Source: Burkholderiales bacterium
GTDB taxonomy: Bacteria > Pseudomonadota > Gammaproteobacteria > Burkholderiales > UBA6910
Reading direction: 5' to 3'
Length of the DNA: 64,000 nt
Assembly (NCBI GenBank): GCA_026005015.1
Contig: BPKG01000001.1
Span: 749,501-813,500, forward strand
The position numbers and the translations under genes were made by a program. Below are positions 25,863-33,709 of this stretch, piece after piece; position 1 is the first letter of the stretch; each line of letters starts with the position of its first letter. The notes under the pieces were generated by a model, which saw nothing but the letters and a program-made list of their open reading frames with translations, had not been told where the DNA came from and made no database searches.

Positions 25863-27950
25863 ATGCACGATCACCGCGAACACGCCCCACGCTCAATGGA
25901 GTCCACCGGAGCCGTACACGCTCTGGCCCAGGCCGGTCATGCCCCGCAAGCCGCCCACGCCGAGCACGGCGGCCACGACCATGAGGCCATGATCGCGGAC
26001 TTCCGCCGCCGCTTCTGGATTTCCGCCGTCCTCACCCTTCCCATCCTGGCGCTCTCGCCCATGATCCAGCACTGGTTCGGCCTGCCGCAGGCCCTGGCCT
26101 TCCGCGGCTCGGACTACGTGCTGTTCGCGCTCTCCAGCGTCGTCTTCTTCTACGGCGGTTGGCCCTTCCTCGCGGGCATCGCGCGGGAGCTGGCCAAGCG
26201 CCAGCCGGGCATGATGACCTTGATCGCGCTTGCGATCTCGGTCGCCTACTTCTATTCCAGCGCGGTGGTCTTCGGGCTCTCCGGCGAGCCCTTCTTCTGG
26301 GAGCTGGCGACCCTAATCGACGTGATGCTGCTCGGCCACTGGATCGAGATGCGCTCGGTGCTGGGCGCCTCCCGCGCCCTGGAAAGCCTGGTGCAACTGT
26401 TGCCATCCACCGCCCACCGCCTTTCGGAAAACGAGGAAGTCGAGGACGTGCCGGTCTCCGCGCTCGAGCCCGGCGACCGGGTGCTGATCAAGCCCGGGGA
26501 GAAGGTGCCCATCGACGGCATCATTCTCCAGGGGCGCTCCAGCTTCAACGAGGCGATGCTCACCGGCGAGTCCCGGCCGGTGGAAAGGGGCGAGGGGCAG
26601 GAGGCCATCGGCGGCGCCGTCAACGGGGAGGGTGCCGTGGTGATCGAGGTGCGAAAGACCGGCGACCAGACCTATCTCGCCCAGGTCATCGATCTGGTGC
26701 GCCGGGCCCAGGAGACGCGCTCCCGGACCCAGGACCTCGCCAACCGGGCAGCCCAATGGCTCACCTGGATCGCCCTTTCCGCCGGAAGCGTCACCTTCGC
26801 CGTCTGGCTGAGCCTGGGGGAAAGCTTCCAGTTCGCACTGACGCGCATGGTGACCGTCATGGTCATCGCCTGTCCCCATGCCCTGGGGCTTGCGGTGCCC
26901 CTGGTCGTGGCGGTTTCCACCAGCCTCACCGCTCGCAATGGCCTCCTCATCCGGGACCGGGCCGCCTTCGAGCGCGCCCGCCAGTTGAACGCGGTCATCT
27001 TCGACAAGACGGGAACCCTCACCGAGGGACGCTTCGGCGTCTCCGACATCATCCCTTTCGGTTCCCGCACGGCGGACGAGGTGCTGGTCTGGGCGGCGAG
27101 CCTCGAGAGCCAGTCGGAGCATCCCATCGCCGCCGGCATCGTGCGCACCGCCGCCGAGAGGGGCGTCCGGCCGAAGTCCGTGGAACGATTCAAAAATCTT
27201 ACCGGGCAAGGGGCGGAAGCCACGGTGGAGGGGCGCAACGTCAAGGTGGTGAGCCCGGGCTACCTGCGGGAGCGGGACCTTTCCGTCGATCGCGCGGAGG
27301 TCGCCGCGCTGGCGGACCAGGGCAAGACGGTGGTCTACCTGCTGCTGGACGACGAGCCGGCGGGCGCCATCGCGCTCGCCGATATCGTCAGGAAAGAATC
27401 CCGTGAGGCGGTCTCGCGCCTCAAGGCCATGGGCATCCAATGCATGATGCTCACGGGCGACGCGACCGCGGTTGCCCGGACGGTGGCCGCCGAGCTGGGG
27501 CTCGACGACTATTTCGCCGAGGTGCTGCCCCACGAGAAGGCCCGCAAGGTGCGGGAAGTCAAGGCCAAGGGGCTGACGGTGGCCATGGTGGGCGACGGCG
27601 TCAACGATGCTCCGGCGCTGGTGGAGTCGGACTTGGGGATCGCCATCGGCGCGGGCACCGACGTCGCCATCGAGTCCGCCGACGTGGTGCTGGTGAGAAG
27701 CGACCCCCGCGATGTGGCGGCGATATTGGCGCTCTCCCGCGCCACCTACAACAAAATGGTGCAAAACCTGTTGTGGGCCACCGGGTACAATGCTTTCGCG
27801 ATACCTCTTGCCGCGGGCATCGCCTACGCCTGGGGGCTGCTGCTCACTCCGGCCCTGGGCGCCGCGCTCATGTCGGCGAGCACGGTGATCGTGGCCATCA
27901 ACGCCAAGCTCCTGGAACGGGCCCGGTTCCTAGTCCCGAGGGGAGCCTGA
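25863..27950 (+). CDS. copB: CopB-type (P1B-3) heavy-metal P-type ATPase with CPH motif
   Basis: 695 residues. The N-terminus is His-rich (HDHREHAP..HAEHGGHDHE) with no HMA domain. The membrane metal site is CPH at residues 337-339 (ACPHALGLAVP), the signature of P1B-3 pumps such as CopB. The P-domain has DKTGT (D381), and TGES, SEHPIAAGI and GDGVNDAPAL are all present. Family members export Cu(II), Cu(I) or Ag(I) from the cytoplasm using ATP. The C-terminal helices are complete. ATG 25863 is chosen because the His-rich domain follows directly; the frame is open 48 bases further upstream. It is intact although flanked by gene fragments on one side and a palindromic element on the other. Confidence 0.93.
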   Translation: MHDHREHAPRSMESTGAVHALAQAGHAPQAAHAEHGGHDHEAMIADFRRRFWISAVLTLPILALSPMIQHWFGLPQALAFRGSDYVLFALSSVVFFYGGWPFLAGIARELAKRQPGMMTLIALAISVAYFYSSAVVFGLSGEPFFWELATLIDVMLLGHWIEMRSVLGASRALESLVQLLPSTAHRLSENEEVEDVPVSALEPGDRVLIKPGEKVPIDGIILQGRSSFNEAMLTGESRPVERGEGQEAIGGAVNGEGAVVIEVRKTGDQTYLAQVIDLVRRAQETRSRTQDLANRAAQWLTWIALSAGSVTFAVWLSLGESFQFALTRMVTVMVIACPHALGLAVPLVVAVSTSLTARNGLLIRDRAAFERARQLNAVIFDKTGTLTEGRFGVSDIIPFGSRTADEVLVWAASLESQSEHPIAAGIVRTAAERGVRPKSVERFKNLTGQGAEATVEGRNVKVVSPGYLRERDLSVDRAEVAALADQGKTVVYLLLDDEPAGAIALADIVRKESREAVSRLKAMGIQCMMLTGDATAVARTVAAELGLDDYFAEVLPHEKARKVREVKAKGLTVAMVGDGVNDAPALVESDLGIAIGAGTDVAIESADVVLVRSDPRDVAAILALSRATYNKMVQNLLWATGYNAFAIPLAAGIAYAWGLLLTPALGAALMSASTVIVAINAKLLERARFLVPRGA

Positions 27951-28038
27951 CGGGAGGCTCGCCTGCATGGAGGGCCAATGCGGCTCCCGATCCCGGCTAT
28001 GATGGGCATAGGGGCTTCCGTGGAATCCGGGTTAAAAT

Positions 28039-28163
28039 TAGAACCTATCTCAAAATCGCCGGCGCGGTAGGGTGCGCTTCAGCGCACCGTCGCGACGCCT
28101 CTGAAACAGCGGTGCGTTTCGCTGCGCTCAACGCACCCTACCCGATTTTGAGATGGGTTCTAG
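28039..28163. mobile_element. MITE-like palindromic element (copy A)
   Basis: A 125-base element with terminal inverted repeats, left TAGAACCTATCTCAAAATCG and right CGATTTTGAGATGGGTTCTA. Inner arms are GTAGGGTGCGCTTCAGCGCACC and GGTGCG..AACGCACCCTAC. No coding capacity. The core recurs at 30768-30894 and 35329-35409. Such GTAGGGTGCGC palindromes are dispersed in many proteobacterial genomes and are probably moved by a transposase in trans. Confidence 0.75.
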
Positions 28164-28208
28164 TCTTGGCCATGAACTCCTGGGGCAATTGCCGGGTCTC
28201 ATAGAGCG

Positions 28209-28599
28209 ATGCATCGTCGATCTTCCCCCCGGGTTTTTCATCGCGCCTTGGCGGTGCTGGGCCTGCTGCTCATCGTGCAGACGGGCCTGGCGGCCCAGCT
28301 TTGCCTCGCCGTCCTGGGCAGTGCGCCGGCCGCGGCCTTGGCAGCCGGCGGCGCTCCCGACCCGGCCGCGGCTCCGTGCTGCGACCATGCGCCGGAACCT
28401 GTCGATTGCCTGGCCAATCCCTACGGCCTGGAGCCGGGTGTGCCCATGGAACTGCCGTCGGCGAGCTTCACCCCGCCCATGTTCACGGCGTGGGCCACGC
28501 ACCCCTTGCCGGGACCCGAAGCCGGTACCCGGTCGCCGCGGGCCAGTCTCCACCTCCGAAGTCCCCATCCCTATCCGTCTGCACCGCTACCTCAGTTAG
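28209..28599 (+). CDS. Small secreted DUF2946-like protein (probable frameshift)
   Basis: About 130 residues. A hydrophobic signal region (HRALAVLGLLLIVQTGLAAQLCLAVLG), then CCDHAPEPVDC and a Pro-rich part, in the pattern of the genes at 18132 and 23825. The initial frame continues without a stop into the next gene, but another frame entered near 28520 ends VSTSEVPIPIRLHRYLS at 28599, like the usual end of this kind of protein. A single indel therefore probably hides the true stop. It starts 45 bases after the MITE. Function unknown; periplasmic metal binding is a guess. Confidence 0.5.
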
Positions 28600-28763
28600 C
28601 CTGGGGGGCGCGGTTACCCTCCGCCCGCGGTCTGTGCTCGCGCGCGGAGCGTATTTGTCGTCCCTTCCCGGACGCTTGCCCGACGTTCCCGAAAGAAGCG
28701 GCGGGACCTGCGGGGAGCGTCCAGGCATTGACGGATGTCACTCCATCGACGGGAGCATCTTTG

Positions 28764-29669
28764 ATGAAAAAACGAAAACCCTTCTTCGGGCCCTTGGTCC
28801 TGCCCTTCATCGCAGCCCTCGCCCTGCCGGGGGCGGCTTCCGCCCAGTCCGACGTCACCCTCACCCACGTGCACGGCCTCGCCTACAGCGCCGACGGCAC
28901 GCGGCTCTACATTCCGAGCCATTACGGCCTCGCAGTCTATAACGAAGGGCATTGGGCCAAGGCCCCCGGACCGCAACACGATTACATGGGCTTCTCGGCC
29001 ACCCGGGAGCGGTTCTACAGCAGCGGACACCCGGCCCCCGGGACCGGGTTCAAGAACCCGTTCGGCCTCATCCGCAGTGACGACGGCGGCAAGACCTGGC
29101 GGCGCCTCGGCCTGGAGGGGGAAGCCGATTTCCACGTGCTCGCCACGGGCTACGAAACCAACGCGGTCTATGTCTACAACCCGCATCCCAATTCGCGCAT
29201 GCCCCGGCGCGGTCTCCATTACACCCTGGACGACGGTTTCGCCTGGCGCCTCGCCGAAGCCAAGGGTCTTGCCGGGGACGTCATCGGCCTCGCCGTGCAC
29301 CCAAGCGATCCCAAGACGGTCGCCGCCGCGACGCAGAGCGGGATCTTCCTCTCGAAGGATGCCGGCGCCACCTTCGAGCCCGTGATGACGGGAGCCCAAG
29401 GTCTCGCCGTGTTCTTCGACCTGGACAGCAAGCGCCTGTGGGCCGCGACTTTCCACGGCCAGCCAGCCCTCACGCAGGTGGATCTGGCAACCCGCGGGAA
29501 AAAGCCCATGACCCTGCCCCCATTGACGCGGGACGCCGTGGCCTACATCGCCCAGAACCCCAAGCGCCGGGACGAATATGCCATCGCCACCTTCGAGCGC
29601 AGCGTCTATCTCACCCGGGATGGGGGCAAGACGTGGACCCAGATCGCCGACCGGGGACGCACTTTGTGA
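28764..29669 (+). CDS. Secreted F510_1955-type glycosylhydrolase-like beta-propeller
   Basis: 301 residues with a signal peptide (MKKRKPFFGPLVLPFIAALALPGAASA). BNR/sortilin-like propeller repeats are seen: HVHGLAYSADGTRLYIPSHYGLAVY, FGLIRSDDGGKTWRRLGLEGEADFH, GLHYTLDDGFAWRL, SGIFLSKDAGATFEPV and SVYLTRDGGKTWTQI. The family is named after glycosylhydrolases, but catalytic activity is doubtful; members are frequent beside copper and cytochrome genes. ATG 28764 is chosen for the signal peptide, although the frame is open back to 28209. A cytochrome c gene starts 31 bases later. Probably a periplasmic binding or scaffold protein. Confidence 0.78.
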   Translation: MKKRKPFFGPLVLPFIAALALPGAASAQSDVTLTHVHGLAYSADGTRLYIPSHYGLAVYNEGHWAKAPGPQHDYMGFSATRERFYSSGHPAPGTGFKNPFGLIRSDDGGKTWRRLGLEGEADFHVLATGYETNAVYVYNPHPNSRMPRRGLHYTLDDGFAWRLAEAKGLAGDVIGLAVHPSDPKTVAAATQSGIFLSKDAGATFEPVMTGAQGLAVFFDLDSKRLWAATFHGQPALTQVDLATRGKKPMTLPPLTRDAVAYIAQNPKRRDEYAIATFERSVYLTRDGGKTWTQIADRGRTL

Positions 29670-29700
29670 GTCCAGGCATTCCAGTCCGGGAGCTTGCGCC

Positions 29701-30261
29701 ATGAGCGAAACCGAGAAGCCGCCGTTTCCGAAGTGGATCTCCCGGTTGATCGCCGGCGGGATCATTGCCTTCGCTGCCGGGTTTGTCGCGCTCGCCTACT
29801 GGGCGACGCGCCCGGACGCGCCGGAGGCGAAGCGGCCGCGTCCCGACGCGCCCCGTGCGGAGGGATCCCGCCAGGGCACGACCGCGGCCCCAGGCGCGGA
29901 CGCAGCGCTAGTGGCCCTTGGAAAGAGCGTTTACGACCGCCACTGTGCCGCCTGCCATGGCGCCAACCTGGAAGGCCAGCCCGACTGGCAACGCCGTCGT
30001 CCGGACGGGCGCATGCCCGCCCCGCCCCACGACGACTCGGGCCACACCTGGCATCACCCCCGGCACGTGCTCTTCGGCATCGTCAAGCACGGCCTCGTCC
30101 CGCCCTATGCGCCCCCCGGCTACCAGAGCGACATGCCGGCGTTCAAGGACATCCTCTCGGACGAGGAGATCCACGCGGTGCTCGCCTTCATCGAGAGCCG
30201 CTGGTCGCCGCAGGTCCTGGAGTGGCGCAAGGAAGCCCTGGCGGAGCAGGAGGTGAAATGA
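29701..30261 (+). CDS. Membrane-anchored c-type cytochrome
   Basis: 186 residues: an N-terminal membrane anchor (WISRLIAGGIIAFAAGFVALAYWA), a charged Pro/Ala linker, then a single-haem cytochrome c domain with CAACH (haem attachment) and a distal Met in SDMPAFKDILSDEEIHAVLAFIESRW. Conserved HHPRHVLFGIVKHGL lies between. Class I cytochromes of this kind pass electrons in the periplasm. Its stop overlaps the ATG of the next gene (ATGA), so translation is coupled. Confidence 0.9.
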   Translation: MSETEKPPFPKWISRLIAGGIIAFAAGFVALAYWATRPDAPEAKRPRPDAPRAEGSRQGTTAAPGADAALVALGKSVYDRHCAACHGANLEGQPDWQRRRPDGRMPAPPHDDSGHTWHHPRHVLFGIVKHGLVPPYAPPGYQSDMPAFKDILSDEEIHAVLAFIESRWSPQVLEWRKEALAEQEVK

Positions 30262-30800
30262 GGAGTCGCAGCGCCTTCGAAGCGTTTTCCGTGCCGCGCT
30301 GGTACCGGGACCGGCAATCGTGGCGCTTCATTTTTCTTGCCTACGTCCCCGCCCTGGCGGTGCTGAGCCTCGCCTGGGAAATCGCCCAGCTCCCGCTCTA
30401 TACCCTGTGGGAGTCGGCCCTGCCGGAGATCGCCTTCGCCGTCGCGCACTGCACCGGAGGCGACGTCCTGATCGGCCTCTCGGCCCTCTTCGCCGCCCTC
30501 CTCCTCACCCGCGCCGGAGCCCTTTACCAATGGCGCTGGCCGTGGGTGATCGTGCTCACGGTGACCGCCGGCACGGGCTACACCATCTACAGCGAATGGC
30601 TCAACACCGCCGTGCGTAAGAGCTGGGACTATTCGGAGCTGATGCCCGTCGTGCCGCACCTGGAGGTGGGCCTGTCGCCCCTCGCCCAGTGGCTCGTGGT
30701 GCCGGCGCTTGCGTTGTGGGTCGCGCGTCGAATTTTCTTTGGAAGGGGATTCGACGTCGAGAACCACATGACAAACTACCTCAAGATTGCGGCGCGGTAG
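30258..30800 (+). CDS. Predicted membrane protein, C-terminus inside a MITE
   Basis: 180 residues with about four membrane helices (FIFLAYVPALAVLSLAW; VLIGLSALFAALLLTRAGAL; WVIVLTVTAGTGYTIYSEWLN; WLVVPALALWVARRIFF). Between them lie the conserved-looking VAHCTGGDVLIG and SELMPVVPHLEVGLSPLAQW. I do not recognise a named family. The last about ten codons (NYLKIAAR, stop TAG 30798-30800) are contributed by the left arm of palindromic element B, so the native C-terminus may have been replaced. It is coupled by ATGA to the cytochrome gene and probably works with it. Confidence 0.75.
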   Translation: MRSRSAFEAFSVPRWYRDRQSWRFIFLAYVPALAVLSLAWEIAQLPLYTLWESALPEIAFAVAHCTGGDVLIGLSALFAALLLTRAGALYQWRWPWVIVLTVTAGTGYTIYSEWLNTAVRKSWDYSELMPVVPHLEVGLSPLAQWLVVPALALWVARRIFFGRGFDVENHMTNYLKIAAR

Positions 30801-30894
30801 GGTGCGCTCTCGCGCACAGCACCGAGGCGCCACTTCCTACGGCGCGTTTCGCCGGCGCTCAACGCACCCTACCCGATTATGAGAAGGGTTCTAG
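30768..30894. mobile_element. MITE-like palindromic element (copy B)
   Basis: The second copy of the element at 28039-28163: GCGGTAGGGTGCGCT near its left end, AACGCACCCTACCCGATTAT then GAGAAGGGTTCTAG at its right end. The left terminal repeat has diverged (CTACCTCAAGATTGC) and is read as codons of the upstream gene. Same orientation as copy A; the two flank a 2.6 kb segment with the propeller and cytochrome genes. Confidence 0.72.
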
Positions 30895-30911
30895 AGGAAA
30901 GGAGAAACACG

Positions 30912-31615
30912 ATGAACGCGCTCTGGCTGCCCGCCGCGCTGAGCCTGGCGCTCCTCGGTACCGCCGTTCCCGCGGATGCCGATGCCGCGGGCGATCCCGC
31001 CCGGGGCGCCCAGGCCTTCCGCGCCTGCGCGGCGTGCCACTCCGTCGAGCCGGGCCAGCACCTGACGGGCCCGAGCCTGGCCAGCATGTCTTCGGGCGCA
31101 AGGCGGCGACGGTGGAAGGGTTCCAGCGCTACTCCGAGGCGCTCAAGGATTCCGGCGTGGTGTGGGACGAAAAGACCCTGGACGTTTGGCTACAGGATCC
31201 AGCGAAGCTCATTCCAGGCAACCTCATGACCTTCCGCGGCATCCCCGACGCCCGCGTGCGCGCCGACCTGATCGCCTATCTGAAGGCGGCCTCCGAGGGC
31301 AAAGCGGCTTCCGCCCCGACCGGCAGAGGCGGCATGATGCAGGCGCCTCGGCTTGCCGATCTCAAGAAGGCCGACCCGGAGAGCCTGGTCAAGGAAATCC
31401 GCTACTGCCGCGACACCTACCACGTCACCACCGCCGACGGCGAGACGTTTCCCATCTGGGAATTCAACCTGCGGTTCAAGACCGATTCCAGCGATCGGGG
31501 ACCCAGGAAGGGCCAACCAGTGCTGTTCGGCGCCGGCATGATGGGCGACCGGGCCTTCGTGGTGTTTTCGGACCCGGCCGAGATCTCGGCCTTCGTCAAG
31601 AACCAGTGCCCATAG
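30912..31615 (+). CDS. c-type cytochrome with C-terminal extension (frameshift)
   Basis: About 234 residues. A signal peptide (ALWLPAALSLALLGTAVPADADA), then a class I cytochrome c with CAACHSVEP. The frame breaks near 31087 and continues FGRKAATVEGFQRYSEALKDSG, then LMTFRGIPDARVRADLIAYLKAAS, the standard cytochrome c end with a Met ligand. A further about 100 residues (MMQAPRLADLKKADPESLVKEIRYCRDTYHVTTADGETFPIWEFNLRFK) form an additional domain ending KNQCP that I do not recognise. AAAGGAG precedes ATG 30912, and the MITE ends just 17 bases before it. Confidence 0.8.
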
Positions 31616-31621
31616 ACGCGA

Positions 31622-32254
31622 ATGACCCCTAAAGCGAATAACGCCGGCAGCACCCCCGCCGCCCAGCCGCGCCGCGCGCTGCGCTGGACCGCGCTCGTAC
31701 CCGTGGCGCTGTTTGCGGGAATCGTCACCTTGTTCGCGGTCGGTTTGACCCGCGATCCGCGGGAGATTCCTTCGCCCCTCGTCGGCAAGCCGGTGCCTCC
31801 ATTCGACCTGCCGCCGGTGAAGGGCCGCTCGCTGGGGCTCGCGAGCCGCGACCTCAAGGGCGAGGTGTCCCTGGTCAACGTCTTCGCCTCCTGGTGCGTC
31901 GCTTGCCGGATCGAGCACCCCATTTTTTTGCAACTCCAGCGCGAAGGCCTTATCCCTATCCACGGGCTCAACTACAAGGACCGGCCGGACGACGCGGCCG
32001 CCTGGCTGGACACTCTGGGGGATCCCTATACCCGCACCGGCGCGGATCTCGACGGCCGGGTCGCCATCGACTGGGGCGTCTACGGAGTGCCGGAGACGTT
32101 CCTGATCGACCCCAACGGCCGGATCGCCTACAAGCACATCGGGCCCATCACCCCCGAAGTCCTGGAACAAAAGCTTCGCCCGCTGATCGCCCGGCTGCAG
32201 GCCGAAGCAGCCTCCGCGGGCGCTTCGAATCCGCGCCCGGGAGGCTCGCCGTGA
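31622..32254 (+). CDS. DsbE/CcmG-like thiol-disulfide oxidoreductase
   Basis: 210 residues with an N-terminal membrane anchor (WTALVPVALFAGIVTLFAVGL), a thioredoxin fold and an active site FASWCVACRIEHP. The family-specific GVYGVPETFLIDPNGRIAYKHIGPI carries the cis-Pro loop. CcmG proteins reduce apocytochrome c haem-binding cysteines. This may be a local copy for the cytochromes encoded just upstream (6 bases before). The stop overlaps the GTG start of the next thioredoxin gene. Confidence 0.88.
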   Translation: MTPKANNAGSTPAAQPRRALRWTALVPVALFAGIVTLFAVGLTRDPREIPSPLVGKPVPPFDLPPVKGRSLGLASRDLKGEVSLVNVFASWCVACRIEHPIFLQLQREGLIPIHGLNYKDRPDDAAAWLDTLGDPYTRTGADLDGRVAIDWGVYGVPETFLIDPNGRIAYKHIGPITPEVLEQKLRPLIARLQAEAASAGASNPRPGGSP

Positions 32255-32853
32255 ACAGGACCGGGCTCATCGCGGCGGGCCTGGCCGTGCTCGGCCTCTC
32301 GGTCGCGGGCGTGGTTCGCGAATTGAGCACGGCGCGGGACGAGACCCGCGGCGATCCGACCCCGGAAGTCGCCGCCGACGGAAAACTCCCGGGATTCGCC
32401 CCCGTCGAGGCCCGGCGTCCCGTGCCGCCGCTGCGCTTCGTCGACGCAGACGGCAAGCCGCGCGCCCTCGCCGATTTCCGCGGGCGCGTGATCCTGCTCA
32501 ACCTCTGGGCCACCTGGTGCCCGCCCTGCCGCAAGGAGATGCCTAGCCTTGCCCGGCTGCAGGAAAAGCTCGGCGGCCCGGACTTCGAGGTGGTGGCCCT
32601 GTCCATCGACCGGGGAGGCCTCTTCGCGGTGCAAAGTTTCTTCGACGAAATGGATCTTCGCCATCTCAAGATCTACGTGGACGCTAGCGCGGAGGCGATG
32701 GCGGCGCTGGGCGCGGTCGGGCTTCCCACGACGCTGCTGGTGGACCGCAAAGGGCGGGAGCTCTGGCGCGTGGTGGGGCCCGTGGAATGGGACAAACCCG
32801 AGGTCGTGGAGCGCATCCGGCGCTACTTGAAGGACGGCGCTCGCGAATCGTGA
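32251..32853 (+). CDS. TlpA-family periplasmic thioredoxin
   Basis: 200 residues: a membrane anchor (TGLIAAGLAVLGLSVAGVV), RGRVILLNLWATWCPPCRKEMPSLARL with the WCPPC active site, VVALSIDRGG and the cis-Pro loop GLPTTLLVD. TlpA proteins are reductants that in some bacteria keep SCO and CuA cysteines reduced, which suits the SCO gene that follows 7 bases later. The GTG start (32251) overlaps the ccmG-like stop (GTGA). Frame intact. Confidence 0.88.
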   Translation: MNRTGLIAAGLAVLGLSVAGVVRELSTARDETRGDPTPEVAADGKLPGFAPVEARRPVPPLRFVDADGKPRALADFRGRVILLNLWATWCPPCRKEMPSLARLQEKLGGPDFEVVALSIDRGGLFAVQSFFDEMDLRHLKIYVDASAEAMAALGAVGLPTTLLVDRKGRELWRVVGPVEWDKPEVVERIRRYLKDGARES

Positions 32854-32860
32854 ATCCGTG

Positions 32861-33691
32861 ATGATTCGATTGACCGTATTGCTTCTGAGCCTCGGGCTCT
32901 TCGCCGCGTTTTCCGCTCGGGCCCACTCCCCCGACGAAGTGCTGCGGGAGCTGCGGGAAAAGGAGCCCTACCTCCAGCTCGCGGACCGGGAAGCGCCGGG
33001 CTTCGCCCTGGAAGACCCGTCCGGCCGGAAAGTCGCCCTCGCCGATTTCCGCGGCAAGGTGGTGGTTCTCAACTTCATCTACTCGCGCTGCACCGACGTC
33101 TGCCCGCTGCACAGCGAGCTGATCGCCCGGATCCAGGAGCAGGTCAACACCACGCTGATGCGCGACCAGGTGCAGTTCATCACGGTTGCGACCGACACCG
33201 AGGACGCCGCGGCCACCGCCCAGCTCATGCGCGCCCACGGCAAGGCCCACGGCCTCGACCCCGCCAATTGGGTGTTCCTGTACCGGGGCGCCGGAAAGCC
33301 CGACACCGGGATTCAGCTTGCCAAAGCCTACGGGCTGGAGTTCACCCAGGCGGCGGAGGGCCTCCAGATGCACGGTGTGGTCACCCACGTCATCGATCAA
33401 GCGGGAATCCTGCGGGCTCGCTTTCACGGCCTCAAGGTCCAGCCGCTCAGCGTGACCGCATTCATCAACACGCTGCTCTACCCGGACCATCACGGTCCCG
33501 CTGCCGCTTCGGCGGCCGCCCCGACCGCCGCCGGCAGCCCGTCGGAGCGCAAGCCATCCTGGCCGGGCGGTGTCTTTTTCCAGGCGGCGCTGGGAGCGGG
33601 TTTCGCAGCTCTGGGCATCGGAGGGTTCCTGCTGCACCGGCGCCGCCGGCAGCGCAGGCAGCTCGTCCAAAGAGGCCCAAGCCCTGAATAA
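32861..33691 (+). CDS. SCO1/SenC copper chaperone with C-terminal membrane anchor
   Basis: 277 residues. A signal peptide ends ...FSARA. The SCO core has CTDVCPLHSEL (CxxxC copper site) and GVVTHVID with the conserved His. An unusual C-terminal part is a His/Ala/Pro linker (YPDHHGPAAASAAAP), a membrane helix (VFFQAALGAGFAALGIGGFLL) and a basic tail RRRRQRRQ, suggesting tethering to the inner membrane from the C-terminus. SCO proteins insert copper into the CuA site of cytochrome oxidase or act in copper homeostasis. The start is ATG 32861 (GTG 32858 possible). It shares an operon with TlpA and a multicopper oxidase. Confidence 0.9.
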   Translation: MIRLTVLLLSLGLFAAFSARAHSPDEVLRELREKEPYLQLADREAPGFALEDPSGRKVALADFRGKVVVLNFIYSRCTDVCPLHSELIARIQEQVNTTLMRDQVQFITVATDTEDAAATAQLMRAHGKAHGLDPANWVFLYRGAGKPDTGIQLAKAYGLEFTQAAEGLQMHGVVTHVIDQAGILRARFHGLKVQPLSVTAFINTLLYPDHHGPAAASAAAPTAAGSPSERKPSWPGGVFFQAALGAGFAALGIGGFLLHRRRRQRRQLVQRGPSPE

Positions 33692-33709
33692 CGGAAGGAG
33701 ATAGATGCC

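Noticed and set aside
28209-29669. A single 486-residue secreted protein
   Set aside because: A second signal peptide begins at residue 186 (28764), and the F510_1955-like domain starts there. The continuity is best explained by a frameshift hiding the stop of the first gene.
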